Assembly: GCA_016283095.1 (NCBI GenBank) | Contig: JAEEMG010000010.1 | Coordinates: 1 to 64,000 of the forward strand | Reading direction: 5' to 3' | Length of the DNA: 64,000 nucleotides | Source: Paludibacteraceae bacterium | Lineage (GTDB): Bacteria > Bacteroidota > Bacteroidia > Bacteroidales > Paludibacteraceae | Shown: piece by piece, positions 27,074-36,645 of the stretch | Layout: each line of letters begins with the position of its first letter | Numbering within the stretch: the first letter of the stretch is position 1 | Notes under the pieces: generated by a model | What the model was told of the DNA's origin: nothing | Databases searched by the model: none | The model's input: the letters and a program-made list of their open reading frames with translations, nothing else | Made by a program: the position numbers and the translations under genes

Positions 27074-28309
27074 ATGGCAACAAATAACAATATTGATATT
27101 TCTGCAGAAGAATTACTTTCTTTGCTGAAGCAACAAATAGACTTTTTTGAAAGCCAAATGGCGGAAAGATGCGGTATGAAACTATATAAATCGGCCGATG
27201 GTTTTACACAAGGGGAAATATATGAGTATGCTGGTGCTAAGGATTGTGTCGCAACATTGACTTTGAATCAAAAATCTGCGAAACTATATGGGGATTCATT
27301 GACGGTAGTGTTTGTATATTTCCAAAAAGAAAGAATGGCTCTTGAAAAAGATAGGATAGCTCTCAATGATATATCCAACGTTAAAGCAAAAGAACTTTTG
27401 GGAAAGTTAGACGGGAATCTGTATGATCAGCTTCTTAAAGATGGTATTCCGACAAAGGATATAGTTGAAATGCTGGTGGGACCGGCATCAGATGAGAATA
27501 ACACTTATGCAAGTCCTTTTTTGCGTAAGCCTAAGGTACTGGAGATTCCTTTCGAGGGTGAAGGCAATGGTGACGATATCTATTTTATGTATGGAGCCTT
27601 GTGTCACTTTATTGCTGACGGAATAGAATTGACTCCAGAAGAACATAATGAATACCTTGCCTATAAGATTGTTCTGGAACGTGAGAAACTGACAGAAAAA
27701 GAAAGAGAGGAAATCTTTGATAAGAACGGGGCGATTGTTAATCAAGAAGTCGGCTATTTCTGGTTATTGTGGAAGAAAGAATCTGGTAAGCTGACAGAGA
27801 AAAACAGAACAGACTTAATGCAGTTGTCCCAAAACAGAATCGCTAATTGTTTCGGTTGGGCTGATAAAGAACTGCAAAATATGGGATTAAGTCTTGAAAA
27901 GTTAGTAAAGTCTTATCCAGAGAAGGCAGCTTTGTTATTTTCAAAGATTGTCAATTTTCATGAACATCGCTATAATGTGGTTGGTAAGCATCTGTTGTAT
28001 ATGAGTTTTAAATCGTTTCTGCACATCTACCTTCGCCATGTAAAAGAGCTTGCTGTTGAGAATCAGTTTGGTGAAAGAAGTAAATTTCAAATGGCCGAAA
28101 AGGATTTGAAAGCTACCATGGATATTGTTTTAGGTGCTCTGAATGATGAGTATCAAACATATAAAGACGAACATCCTAACAACAGATTCTTCCGAAAAGG
28201 GAATATGGCATATTATTACAATGGAGACTATTATGATATTGACATTTTACCAGATGGCCAAATCGGTAGTTTCTATAAACGTATTGAGAAATCAAGTTCA
28301 AACGCCTAA
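27074..28309 (+). CDS. Unknown 411-residue protein of the dnaK-downstream insertion
   Basis: A soluble, largely helical acidic protein with no signal peptide or membrane segment. I do not recognise a family. The N-terminal 60 residues (ISAEELLSLLKQQIDFFESQ) look like a coiled helix, the middle has a VPASDENNTYASPF-like loop region, and the C-terminus has a tyrosine-rich segment (MAYYYNGDYYDID). It lies 79 nt after the RloB gene in the same direction and inside the direct repeat of the dnaK tail. It may therefore be a third part of the same mobile defence unit or a separate cargo gene. Confidence 0.7.
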   Translation: MATNNNIDISAEELLSLLKQQIDFFESQMAERCGMKLYKSADGFTQGEIYEYAGAKDCVATLTLNQKSAKLYGDSLTVVFVYFQKERMALEKDRIALNDISNVKAKELLGKLDGNLYDQLLKDGIPTKDIVEMLVGPASDENNTYASPFLRKPKVLEIPFEGEGNGDDIYFMYGALCHFIADGIELTPEEHNEYLAYKIVLEREKLTEKEREEIFDKNGAIVNQEVGYFWLLWKKESGKLTEKNRTDLMQLSQNRIANCFGWADKELQNMGLSLEKLVKSYPEKAALLFSKIVNFHEHRYNVVGKHLLYMSFKSFLHIYLRHVKELAVENQFGERSKFQMAEKDLKATMDIVLGALNDEYQTYKDEHPNNRFFRKGNMAYYYNGDYYDIDILPDGQIGSFYKRIEKSSSNA

Positions 28310-28508
28310 AATATAAACATAAGCAAATACAATTGCGTGGAACTATCCGTGAAGCGTATTGTAGATTAAAGACTATCTATGGCTATAGTGCTGTGGTTCC
28401 ACCTATTTCTATCTGTCTTGTAACATATTGATTATTAATGTGTGTTTTGATTTTGCGACATATGTGCAATATCTGATGCTAACGCATGGATAGTCAGTTA
28501 TAGTCGTT
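28310..28508. other. Intergenic region inside the right end of the insertion
   Basis: No gene is seen. The 7-nt arms GTGGAAC and GTTCCAC (about 28338 and 28397) could form a hairpin enclosing about 50 nt. The segment ends at the second copy of the dnaK tail. Confidence 0.3.
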
Positions 28509-28587
28509 TTCGAGGAAGTTAAATGATCCGAGATTATAGCCAATATAAAATCCCGCATGATGAAAGTCGTGCGGGATTTTTTTGTTT
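28509..28587 (+). repeat. dnaK 3' end plus terminator, copy 2
   Basis: A homologue of 25000-25078: the first 16 bases are identical (end of dnaK, TTCGAGGAAGTTAAAT), then a diverged spacer and a terminator with changed but still paired stem bases (CCCGCATGAT/GTCGTGCGGG) and the same GAAA loop. Compensating changes show that it evolved as a working terminator elsewhere and did not decay here. It marks the right border of the insertion. Confidence 0.85.
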
Positions 28588-28652
28588 ATTATGTTTGGGG
28601 ATGATTTGTTATATGAATTATGTCGTCCAAAATATGTATTCCAAATTATTGT

Positions 28653-29330
28653 TTATTTGTTTTCAAGTTCTTCCCTTAATACATTTAATGTCTTGCCCTT
28701 ATAACTAAAATACTTTGGCCCCTGATAAGCCCCTGATGTATTCTGCATTTTTTCTGGTAGAAATTCTGCGGTGAAGGCGGAGAGCGACCACAGACGATCT
28801 TCGTATTCAATTTTGTCGTCGGATGCAACCTTGACGGGAAGATTGAGAGCATCAAAAACAATCATATCGCCTACGTTTAGTCCCACCATGTGAAATTTAA
28901 AAGCAGGTTTGGCTTGTTTTCGTTTTTCATTTTCGTTGGCTGCTTTTATTTTCTTGTCTTCTTCCTTGCTTCCACTAATGACTGGTTTTCCATCTACGTA
29001 CACTGCAAGTTCAGCATCTTCGAGCAAATCGGCAATGTCACGCATGATGTCGAGAGCTACAGATGGAGCGATATTGAAGAATTCACGATTCTGTCGAATG
29101 CGTAGGTCAGTCAGACGGTCAATCTGCTTGTGAATCTGTTTTTCAACTTTGTCATACTTTGATGTTTTCAGTGTCGCATAGATTTCAAATGGCAATGGTA
29201 CCGCCGTATTGTCCAACTCTTTAGAGCGTACATCCACAGGGCGTGAACTCTTACCTATTTTGACCCAATCTTCGCGAAAACTAGGATTGGTGAGTATGTA
29301 GACGTAGCCTTGATTATTTTCGTTGCTCAT
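28653..29330 (-). CDS. T5orf172/GIY-YIG domain protein
   Basis: A 225-residue protein. The N-terminal domain begins GYVYILTNPSF and continues WVKIGKSSRPVDVRSKELD, the T5orf172/MUG113 form of the GIY-YIG nuclease fold (YVYIL equals the GIY strand, VKIGKS the YIG strand, then R for catalysis). The C-terminal half is a separate alpha/beta region containing a possible SAD- or small barrel-like segment. Such genes are common in phage and restriction contexts. Single leftward gene with a long leader. Confidence 0.82.
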   Translation of the reverse strand: MSNENNQGYVYILTNPSFREDWVKIGKSSRPVDVRSKELDNTAVPLPFEIYATLKTSKYDKVEKQIHKQIDRLTDLRIRQNREFFNIAPSVALDIMRDIADLLEDAELAVYVDGKPVISGSKEEDKKIKAANENEKRKQAKPAFKFHMVGLNVGDMIVFDALNLPVKVASDDKIEYEDRLWSLSAFTAEFLPEKMQNTSGAYQGPKYFSYKGKTLNVLREELENK

Positions 29331-29381
29331 ATTTGTAGTCGTGTTTTGAAAGAATTTACTATTATTCCGTCTTGTTGCTTC

Positions 29382-29535
29382 CTAAATATAAGATGAAATC
29401 CATATCTTGGAAAAGTTCCAAGCCTTTTTGCAAGTTCTTGCACTTAAAGGTATATATCGTCTACCTTTTAAGGTGTATTCTTGCATTGTGGCGGATTTGG
29501 TTTCCTGACACAGAATAGTTATTGGCACAAATATA
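29382..29535 (-). promoter_or_regulatory. Promoter and leader of the T5orf172 gene
   Basis: TATATTTG on the minus strand (29528-29535) fits TAnnTTTG and is followed by GTGCC. The start would give a leader of nearly 200 nt. The leader holds a 34-codon ORF (29382-29486, MQEYTLKGRR..) that could be a remnant or a small peptide; I see no support for translation. Confidence 0.4.
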
Positions 29536-29614
29536 CAAATAAAATGATAACCATGCAGAAGTCTTTTAATTGTTGGAATTTTTTGACAATCTCCCAATGT
29601 CCCTTCTTGCCATC

Positions 29615-30649
29615 TTAAACATTCGAGTCATCTTCGAAAGGAAGAGCATCCATATATTTGTCGAAATCACTTTTAAACAGGCGGTCTTGTATAATACGGT
29701 ACTTTTCAAATTCCGTTTCTGCATGTTCTTTTGCTTGTTCGGCTGTAACTCGCCCAGTCGTTTGTAGAACTTCGTTGCCACCTGCAGCCAATATGATGTC
29801 TATCTGTTTTGCCCAATCTTCCATGGTCATCGGAATATGTCGTTTGGCCATTCTTTCTGCCAATTCAAGCACACCATTCACCAACTGTCCCATGTCGGCC
29901 AGTTCTGCCTCTTTGAGATAGTTCTTGGCAATCACCACATCTGTCTTTACGATTTTACCATTTGGTGCATTTTCCCATGAAGTCAATCCCATGTGATCTT
30001 GCTCTGCGTCGGCTCGTTCTACAATTAGTTCTGCTGCTGTTCGTCCGTGAACGGCAAAATGCATCTTGTTCTGCATCATTTTGAAGAACATCCGAGTAGT
30101 TGGTGCATCTCTATTGTAGTCAACGGCAGTGGAGTAGATATCTGTCAGTTTTTGGTAGAAACGTCGCTCTGAGAGACGAATCTCTCGTATCTCGGCTAAC
30201 AGGTGTTCGAAATAATCTTCGCCAAGGAACGAGCCATTCTCCATTCTCTTTTTATCCAATACATATCCACGTATGGCGAACTCTCGCAATACACTCGTAG
30301 CCCACTGACGGAACTGTGTCGCACGGATGCTATTCACACGATACCCCACGCTGATAACAGCATCAAGGTTGTAGAACTGAAGAGTACGATTGACTTCTCT
30401 ACTACCTTCTTGACGAACTACCGAGACTTTCTCGGTAGTTGCTTTTTCTTCCAGTTCACCACTATCATAAATATTCTTTAGATGAAGACCAATGTTGTCC
30501 GTTGAGCAGTCAAATAGCATACCCATAGCTTTCTGGGTACACCAAACTGTCTTATCTTTATAATAGACCTCAACTCCTTGCTCCTTTCCCTCTATCTGGA
30601 ATATAAGGAACTCAGCTGTACTGTTTCTTATTTCTTTTCTATTTGCCAT
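29615..30649 (-). CDS. RhuM family protein
   Basis: A 344-residue protein of the RhuM family, named from a Salmonella pathogenicity island gene and widespread on mobile islands. Visible family segments include VWCTQKAMGMLFDCSTDNIGLHLKNI (winged-helix-like N-terminal part), YNLDAVISVGYRVNS (about 95), and RQWATSVLREF. The C-terminal region is helical. The molecular role is not established; the N-terminal part resembles DNA-binding Bro-N/KilA-N folds. It lies in a cluster of accessory genes on the same strand. Confidence 0.85.
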   Translation of the reverse strand: MANRKEIRNSTAEFLIFQIEGKEQGVEVYYKDKTVWCTQKAMGMLFDCSTDNIGLHLKNIYDSGELEEKATTEKVSVVRQEGSREVNRTLQFYNLDAVISVGYRVNSIRATQFRQWATSVLREFAIRGYVLDKKRMENGSFLGEDYFEHLLAEIREIRLSERRFYQKLTDIYSTAVDYNRDAPTTRMFFKMMQNKMHFAVHGRTAAELIVERADAEQDHMGLTSWENAPNGKIVKTDVVIAKNYLKEAELADMGQLVNGVLELAERMAKRHIPMTMEDWAKQIDIILAAGGNEVLQTTGRVTAEQAKEHAETEFEKYRIIQDRLFKSDFDKYMDALPFEDDSNV

Positions 30650-30892
30650 GAGATGCTATGTTTTTTTTTATTGATCCTGCAATTTCTCCAACAGGATATT
30701 GGTGCCATACCATTTTTCCGAAAGTATTAAATTTTTTTTAATTATATCGGACAAATGGTTGTTTTTTCCTCATTCTCCCCAAATAAAATTCTCCATATTC
30801 CCCACGTCAACCTTTTCCGATATTTTCGCCATTTCGATAGTATTTATGATCTTATCGTATAAAGACGGAGTATTTATTCAGCGACGGAATTG
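30650..30892. other. Intergenic region, no gene seen
   Basis: AT-rich spacer between the macrodomain-like gene and the RhuM gene. A 19-codon minus-strand ORF (start 30832) resembles coding sequence until a stop near a G-run, but is too short to support. Confidence 0.3.
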
Positions 30893-31294
30893 TCAGAATC
30901 CTTTTTCAATCTCCTCCACAAACTCCTTGGGCAGGATGACGTTTCCCATACTTATCGCGTCTGCAAACAGTGGTCCGATCTCTTCAACTTTGAAACCAGC
31001 GATGCCACAGGCGATCTTTGTCACGTAGAATTTGAATTCAGTATGTGATTTGGCACAGCTCAGAAAATTCTGCACTTTTCCTGCGATATAGTCCACTCCG
31101 CCCTCCATGGTAGGCAGGGCATAACATTGTCCTGTGAGACCTTCGCCGACTCCCCATTCAGCTCCAAATTTTTTGTTGGCGACGCGAGCCGCACCACCTC
31201 CGTGAACGCCACGTATGTTGCTTCCAAACACGAAAATCTCGTTTGTGTTAAGTTCAGTTATAAACTCAGGTGTGAATTCTCTGTTGTATTTCAT
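30893..31294 (-). CDS. Conserved small protein with FGSN..G.HGGGAA motif (macrodomain-like)
   Basis: A 133-residue protein. The stretch IFVFGSNIRGVHGGGAAR (about 19-36) followed by KFGAEWGVGEGLTGQCYALPT is characteristic of a phage- and bacterium-borne family whose glycine-rich loop resembles macrodomain ADP-ribose binding. The exact biochemical role is not known to me. An in-frame upstream ATG at 31375 lies inside the NUDIX gene; the ATG at 31294, 2 nt after that gene's stop, is the natural start. The pairing with a NUDIX hydrolase hints at nucleotide-metabolite clearance. Confidence 0.75.
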   Translation of the reverse strand: MKYNREFTPEFITELNTNEIFVFGSNIRGVHGGGAARVANKKFGAEWGVGEGLTGQCYALPTMEGGVDYIAGKVQNFLSCAKSHTEFKFYVTKIACGIAGFKVEEIGPLFADAISMGNVILPKEFVEEIEKGF

Positions 31295-31296
31295 AA

Positions 31297-31680
31297 TCAA
31301 TTTTTTAGTAGGGTTATAATACCTTTGTCTGCTGGCAACCATTTCACAGAATCCAGATCCTCCCGTCGCAGCCAACTGGCATCCTCATGCTCAAGCAGTT
31401 GAGGCTCACCAGACGATAGCGTGCACATGAAACATTGCATCGACAGATGGAAATTAGGATAATCATATTCGACGGTGGTCAACAGTTCGCCGACGGCAAT
31501 CTCACAGTTCAGCTCCTCACGTATTTCACGGCGGATTGCGTCCTGAGAATTTTCTCCGGGCTCGATCTTGCCACCAGGAAATTCCCACCATCCTTTCCAG
31601 TCGCCATATCCACGTTGGGTGGCGAATATACGACCTTCTTCATCATGAATTATTGCGGCTACGACGTGTATGGTTTTCAT
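31297..31680 (-). CDS. NUDIX hydrolase (MutT-like)
   Basis: A 127-residue NUDIX enzyme. The NUDIX box GGKIEPGENSQDAIRREIRE then EL is complete, with the catalytic REIREE glutamates. VVAAIIHDEEGRIFATQRGYGDWKGWWEFPGGK is the MutT-type lead-in. The family (8-oxo-dGTP diphosphatase-like) hydrolyses oxidised or unusual nucleoside diphosphate derivatives. It ends 2 nt before the macrodomain-like gene and starts 10 nt after the fused helicase ends, so the three may be cotranscribed. Confidence 0.9.
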   Translation of the reverse strand: MKTIHVVAAIIHDEEGRIFATQRGYGDWKGWWEFPGGKIEPGENSQDAIRREIREELNCEIAVGELLTTVEYDYPNFHLSMQCFMCTLSSGEPQLLEHEDASWLRREDLDSVKWLPADKGIITLLKN

Positions 31681-31690
31681 AGTTTTCTGT

Positions 31691-34600
31691 TTAATTTCCT
31701 GTGTACTTATTCAGACAAAGATCTGCTAATATGACGGCTGTGTCCTGCTCTTCTTTGGGGGCGTCTTTAGGTTTCCATGCTACAATAAATCGGATAGAAG
31801 CATCAGAAACATAATATCCGTTTCCTATCCATTTACAAAGATCAGTTTGTGATTTCTTTGACAATTGGCAGATTGGAGTGTTCTTTTGCATTTCGAATAA
31901 ATAGTTGTTCTCAAAACGAAGTTTTTCTCCAGATTTGAGTTTAAGAATCTTCTGTTTTTTGTCTTTGAAGAATCCTAGATTTACATCTTTATGAGATAGT
32001 TGAAGAACTATCTCTTCTGGCATTTTGTATATATGATTATCGACATCATATTTGTCGACTTTTATATTATCAAATAATGTGGTGTTGGTGTGAATAAACA
32101 AACGTTTTTTTGCACGTGTCATTGCTACATACAATCTACGCATATTCTGGTCATTTTTTATATATGAGTTTGAAATAAGCATATATACGTCATCAAACTC
32201 ACGACCTTTGGATTTGTGAATGGTTGATACAACTACGTCTGCTCCTGTAAGGTCACAATAGTCTTCAACTGATGATTCAAATAGGTATTCTTTGAAATCT
32301 GTAAGATATTTTGTCTTGTTTGTCTTTTCAAACAGCTGAATGCATTGCTGTAAATAATGAAGACTTGTAGAATTAGCGTATTGATTGAATGTATTTTGTT
32401 TGGCATTCTCCCAAACTTCATCCGTTATTCTTGGTGTAGGCGTGTTTTCCTCTATGAGTTTTAAGAATAATCGCACTTCTGCTATATTCCAGAATCTGAA
32501 TCCATCCATACTCTGAATGAGTTTGCTGTTAATGCCATTCTTCCGTAATAGAGCAACAAGAATCACAGCCTCTTCATTTGTTTGTGTAAGAATACATGTT
32601 GAACCTTGTCCCCTGTTCTTTATAAGGTTTTGTACTAAAGGTTCATACAATAAAGATGATGTGTGTCGTGTCAGATAAACACAGCCATCAATTTGACTCA
32701 TAGATATTATAGGTGAACTTTTCATTCTGCCTTTGATCCCTTGTACAAAATTATTTGCAGCATCGACGATATGCTTAGCACTTCTATAGTTCTCTGTCAT
32801 CTCTACGAATCGACTATTTTCCTCGTTTCGCAGTAGCCCCATATATTTAGAGTCGGAGCCACGGAATTCGTAGATGTTTTGATCATCATCTCCAACTGCG
32901 ATAACACGCATATCTTCATTAGCTGTCATCAGAGCACGTACCAAGTTGTATTCTTCTTCGCTCATATCCTGAGCTTCATCAATTACAAGCACAGTCTTTC
33001 CAATGCGATTTGGCTCGACCTCTCCATCATTGATCATTTTGGCTGCAAGACCAACCACATCTTTTGCGTCGTCTATATTGCCAATTCTTCCAAGAAGATC
33101 AAAACAATAGGAATGGAATGTTTTGATTTCTACGAAATGTGCCGCATTGCCAATTAATTCCATCAGACGTTGTTTGAATTCTGTAGCTGCTGCACGAGAG
33201 AATGTCAACATTAGCAACTGTTCGTGTTTTACGTCTTCAAGCAGAAGCAGAGAAGCAAGTTTATGAGCTAGAACTCGTGTTTTTCCACTACCTGGACCAG
33301 CAGCGACGACGATACAACGAGATTCTTTGTCGGATATGATCTCCATCTGTTTGTTCGACAATTCACCAAACAATTGTCTGTATTTTTCCGGAGTGACATT
33401 CCTTTCTATCTCTTTTAATCGATCTCCTTTGAAGTATTTGGATATAAAATGTTTATAATCCATTTGGAAATAATCCTGTACATATTGTAAAGCGGCATTG
33501 TAATCATGCACCATCAAATTGGCATATTCGCCTACGATATGGACTTGTTGGATTTTTTGCTTATAAAATTCATTCAGCAATCGATAGTCGTCTTGTTTAT
33601 AACGAAGTCTGTTGTCTTTGATGCGACGGATATCCATAGCATTGTAGAGAACTAAGAATCCGCCTTCTAGTTTTATAGCACCAATTTTTGATAAATAAAG
33701 AAGTGCTTCTTCAACGTCATCAAGCTGAACATCTTTCAGATTTCCGAATAAATTTTGTCCTTTGTTTTTTATGTCGTTTAATAGTTCAATGACGGAGAAT
33801 TGTATGCCTTTCTTTTTTGTTTCTTCATCTGCTGTTGCTGAAGTAAGCTTATAAAGCCATTCTACGGCAAAATAGCAGATCTCAAGACGTTTTTCAAACC
33901 TGCGGATTGTAGTTTCCATGTTTGTCTGTCGAGAGATTTTGACATTATGAGCAGCGTCTTCGTCTTTTTTAGTGTATCCTTTTACGGTCAAGAAGTATAG
34001 CAGTGTACGTATATCTTTCTCTGTCGCTGAGGATATACCTTCTTTAATTGCTTCATCATTCAATTGTTTGCATGATGTATGTAGCGATTCTTCTGGGATA
34101 TGGTTAAGTATATAACGCTCGAGTTGTGTAAATCTATCCAACAAACGTTTTGATTTATTTTCGGAATCTCCTGCGTCATTCAGATATGCGGAAATATCTT
34201 TTGTGTCTGCCAAAATGCCTTCTTGTCGCATACGTTCGACTGCTGAAACAATTTCTTTCTTGTTGATTCCAAGAATGTCCGCTAGATAATCTACGCGCGA
34301 TTCTGCTTCTGCATTTTTGTCTTTTGCAATGTATTTTTGGGAAATAAGTGATTTGATTATACGAACAGCCTTCTCCGCTTCATTTGTGTCGAACAGTAAA
34401 GAATCTGTTATTCGTTTGCGTGCTTCATCTAGATTTTTCACAGTGATTCCTGTCGCATATACATGAGGCACGTTATTCCCTCGTTCCAAATAGCCAGCTT
34501 GTTCAAGTGCCGCCAATGCTGTACGCACACGAGTCTCTATATCGGAAACAGAGTCGTCCCATCCTGCTTTTCTGGCAATCTCCAAGGCCGAACAACATAT

Positions 34601-36577
34601 TCGCATTCGTTGCTTGGTCATTTCCCTTATCGCTTTCCAAACCTGTTGTATTTCGCTGATACTTAATTTTGTCTGATTAAGAAGAATGAAATGTTTGTCA
34701 AGATCTGCGTCGCTATACAACACAAAGCATTTTGCTTGCAAATTAGGATCACGACCAGCTCGACCTGCCTCTTGAACATAGTTTTCCAATGAGTCAGAAA
34801 TATCGTAGTGAACAACTAATCCGACATCTTTCTTATCTACTCCCATTCCAAAAGCAGACGTCGCCACGATGATATGAACTTGATCATTCATAAACGCATC
34901 TTGGTTGGCTATCTTTTCATCAGCGTTCATCTTGCCATTGAAAGGCAGTGCTTTATAACCATCATGTGTTAATCGATCTGCTAATTCTTTCGTACGGTTT
35001 GTACGTGATACATATACTATTGTAGGACAAGATGATTCTGCGATCAATGAACGCAATTTCGAATACTTGTCTTCGTCGGTGTCGGCGTGTATGACTGAGT
35101 ATCTAAGATTGGTACGTGATGCAGAGGATGCGAAGATCTTTAGATTAATGTCAAGTGTCTGTTTGAAATAGTCACATATATCTTGGATAACCTTCTGTTT
35201 TGCTGTCGCTGTAAAGCAGGAAACAGGTATCGGATTACATTTTTTCTTCTTTTGGTATTCACTGATAAACTTACCTATGTATAGATAGTCTACTCGGAAA
35301 TCTTGTCCCCACGATGAGAAACAGTGAGCCTCATCAATAACGAAACGTACTATATGACGAGAAAGCAGGATTCTTTCAATGGTCTTCGAACGTAACATTT
35401 CAGGAGCAATATAAAGGAGTGATGCGTCTCCATCCAAAACATTCTGAATGGCTTGTGAACGACTTATAGGATCGAGAAGTCCGTTTATGGTTACCGCGTC
35501 AGAAATACCTCTATCCGCTAAGTTGTCAACTTGATCTTTCATCAATGATTGTAGAGGAGAGATGACGACGGTCAGCCCGTGAACAGATCGGCCATCCATC
35601 AATGCTGGCAATTGGAAAGTCAGTGATTTTCCTCCACCGGTTGGAAATATGGCAAGTAATGATTGACCTTCGACAGCGGCACGTACGGCATTTTCCTGTA
35701 AAGGTTCGCCTTCATAAGTGCGGAATTGGTCGTAACCGAAGAAATGTTTGAGGTTGGCATGTACATCCAAATCCCGATTGCAGTAATCACATCCTTGTTC
35801 ACATTTCTTATGTCGCAACAATGTGATGATATTTTCTACGTTGGGATAATTATGCAATACCCATGCTGGAGTAATAGAACGATAATCGGTTGTGCCTATG
35901 AGTGCAAGTGCGTACGCAAGTTCAATAGGTTGCTTATCAACGATATCCTTGATGTTTGCATTCTCACAAATTTTACCTTTATATTCTTGTATTATCAGAT
36001 CTGTTATCTCCTCCTCTTTATTAGTCGAAGCCTTGACAAAATCAAAGAAACCTTCAAATTCAGGAAAGTCTTTCAGTAAAGTTGAATATATTTTTTGTTT
36101 GGATGCAGACAATGTATCCCATTTTGCGACTTCATCCATCAGAAGATCATAGGCCTTCTTGCTGTCGTTGACAGGATTGTTCATCTGGTCGCTTACCAGT
36201 TTGTCGTTTTTTAGTAGACGGTGGTAAGGCCTTTCTGGAAACAGTAAGGGAGAAACATATAGAGTGTCTACCAATACGAATTTCTGTTTTTCTTCTCCAT
36301 AAAGATATTTGGCATCATGATGGATTATGTTGTGCCCACACACATAATCTATGCCATTCATGAAATTCTGTAATTCTCGCTTGTCTGCAGAATGGAATAT
36401 CGCGTCGTCCCATCTCCAGGCTCCGATATCATGAATCTTTTTATCCTTGATGCCAACTTCAACGTCAACAAAAGCAAAGTGGGAAGAATCATGTGATACC
36501 TCCTCTTCTTGTGAATTTGTAGATTTACGTCCATCATTATTGCCGATGGTTTCTATGATTTTGCTCCAGATTGACAT
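31691..36577 (-). CDS. Exonuclease-RecQ-UvrD fusion helicase
   Basis: A 1628-residue cytosolic protein with three nucleic-acid engines. Residues about 30-150: DEDDh-type 3'-5' exonuclease (FVDVEVG with Asp38 and Glu40; GHNIIHHDAKYL; HRLLK...NNPVNDS). Residues about 270-650: RecQ helicase (FPTGGGKSLTFQLP, IDEAHCFSSWGQDFR, QEAGRAGRDP), followed by zinc/winged-helix-like helical regions to about 1060. Residues about 1090-1560: UvrD/PcrA-type helicase (VVAAGPGSGKTRV, VIDEAQDMSEEE, STIHKSKGREFDDVYM, YVAMTRAKKRLF). Both helicases translocate 3'-5'. The fusion would unwind and digest DNA ends or forks. The accessory neighbourhood suggests defence or mobile-element control; a repair role is also possible. 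Confidence 0.9.
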   Translation of the reverse strand: MSIWSKIIETIGNNDGRKSTNSQEEEVSHDSSHFAFVDVEVGIKDKKIHDIGAWRWDDAIFHSADKRELQNFMNGIDYVCGHNIIHHDAKYLYGEEKQKFVLVDTLYVSPLLFPERPYHRLLKNDKLVSDQMNNPVNDSKKAYDLLMDEVAKWDTLSASKQKIYSTLLKDFPEFEGFFDFVKASTNKEEEITDLIIQEYKGKICENANIKDIVDKQPIELAYALALIGTTDYRSITPAWVLHNYPNVENIITLLRHKKCEQGCDYCNRDLDVHANLKHFFGYDQFRTYEGEPLQENAVRAAVEGQSLLAIFPTGGGKSLTFQLPALMDGRSVHGLTVVISPLQSLMKDQVDNLADRGISDAVTINGLLDPISRSQAIQNVLDGDASLLYIAPEMLRSKTIERILLSRHIVRFVIDEAHCFSSWGQDFRVDYLYIGKFISEYQKKKKCNPIPVSCFTATAKQKVIQDICDYFKQTLDINLKIFASSASRTNLRYSVIHADTDEDKYSKLRSLIAESSCPTIVYVSRTNRTKELADRLTHDGYKALPFNGKMNADEKIANQDAFMNDQVHIIVATSAFGMGVDKKDVGLVVHYDISDSLENYVQEAGRAGRDPNLQAKCFVLYSDADLDKHFILLNQTKLSISEIQQVWKAIREMTKQRMRICCSALEIARKAGWDDSVSDIETRVRTALAALEQAGYLERGNNVPHVYATGITVKNLDEARKRITDSLLFDTNEAEKAVRIIKSLISQKYIAKDKNAEAESRVDYLADILGINKKEIVSAVERMRQEGILADTKDISAYLNDAGDSENKSKRLLDRFTQLERYILNHIPEESLHTSCKQLNDEAIKEGISSATEKDIRTLLYFLTVKGYTKKDEDAAHNVKISRQTNMETTIRRFEKRLEICYFAVEWLYKLTSATADEETKKKGIQFSVIELLNDIKNKGQNLFGNLKDVQLDDVEEALLYLSKIGAIKLEGGFLVLYNAMDIRRIKDNRLRYKQDDYRLLNEFYKQKIQQVHIVGEYANLMVHDYNAALQYVQDYFQMDYKHFISKYFKGDRLKEIERNVTPEKYRQLFGELSNKQMEIISDKESRCIVVAAGPGSGKTRVLAHKLASLLLLEDVKHEQLLMLTFSRAAATEFKQRLMELIGNAAHFVEIKTFHSYCFDLLGRIGNIDDAKDVVGLAAKMINDGEVEPNRIGKTVLVIDEAQDMSEEEYNLVRALMTANEDMRVIAVGDDDQNIYEFRGSDSKYMGLLRNEENSRFVEMTENYRSAKHIVDAANNFVQGIKGRMKSSPIISMSQIDGCVYLTRHTSSLLYEPLVQNLIKNRGQGSTCILTQTNEEAVILVALLRKNGINSKLIQSMDGFRFWNIAEVRLFLKLIEENTPTPRITDEVWENAKQNTFNQYANSTSLHYLQQCIQLFEKTNKTKYLTDFKEYLFESSVEDYCDLTGADVVVSTIHKSKGREFDDVYMLISNSYIKNDQNMRRLYVAMTRAKKRLFIHTNTTLFDNIKVDKYDVDNHIYKMPEEIVLQLSHKDVNLGFFKDKKQKILKLKSGEKLRFENNYLFEMQKNTPICQLSKKSQTDLCKWIGNGYYVSDASIRFIVAWKPKDAPKEEQDTAVILADLCLNKYTGN

Positions 36578-36645
36578 GTCTCTATTGCTTAATCATTTTT
36601 GCCTATTCCTTTTAATCGAATATTTTCTCTATGAACTATCATGAT

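Noticed and set aside
28310..28508. Structured RNA suggested by GTGGAAC/GTTCCAC arms
   Set aside because: Inner pairing is poor and there is no promoter; kept only as an intergenic note.
29382..29597. 71-codon minus-strand ORF between the T5orf172 and RhuM genes
   Set aside because: It begins upstream of the predicted promoter and lacks any domain; only the inner 34 codons could be transcribed.
30737..30832. Minus-strand ORF beginning MAKISEKVDV
   Set aside because: Stops after 19 codons unless a base is removed; too short to support as a gene.
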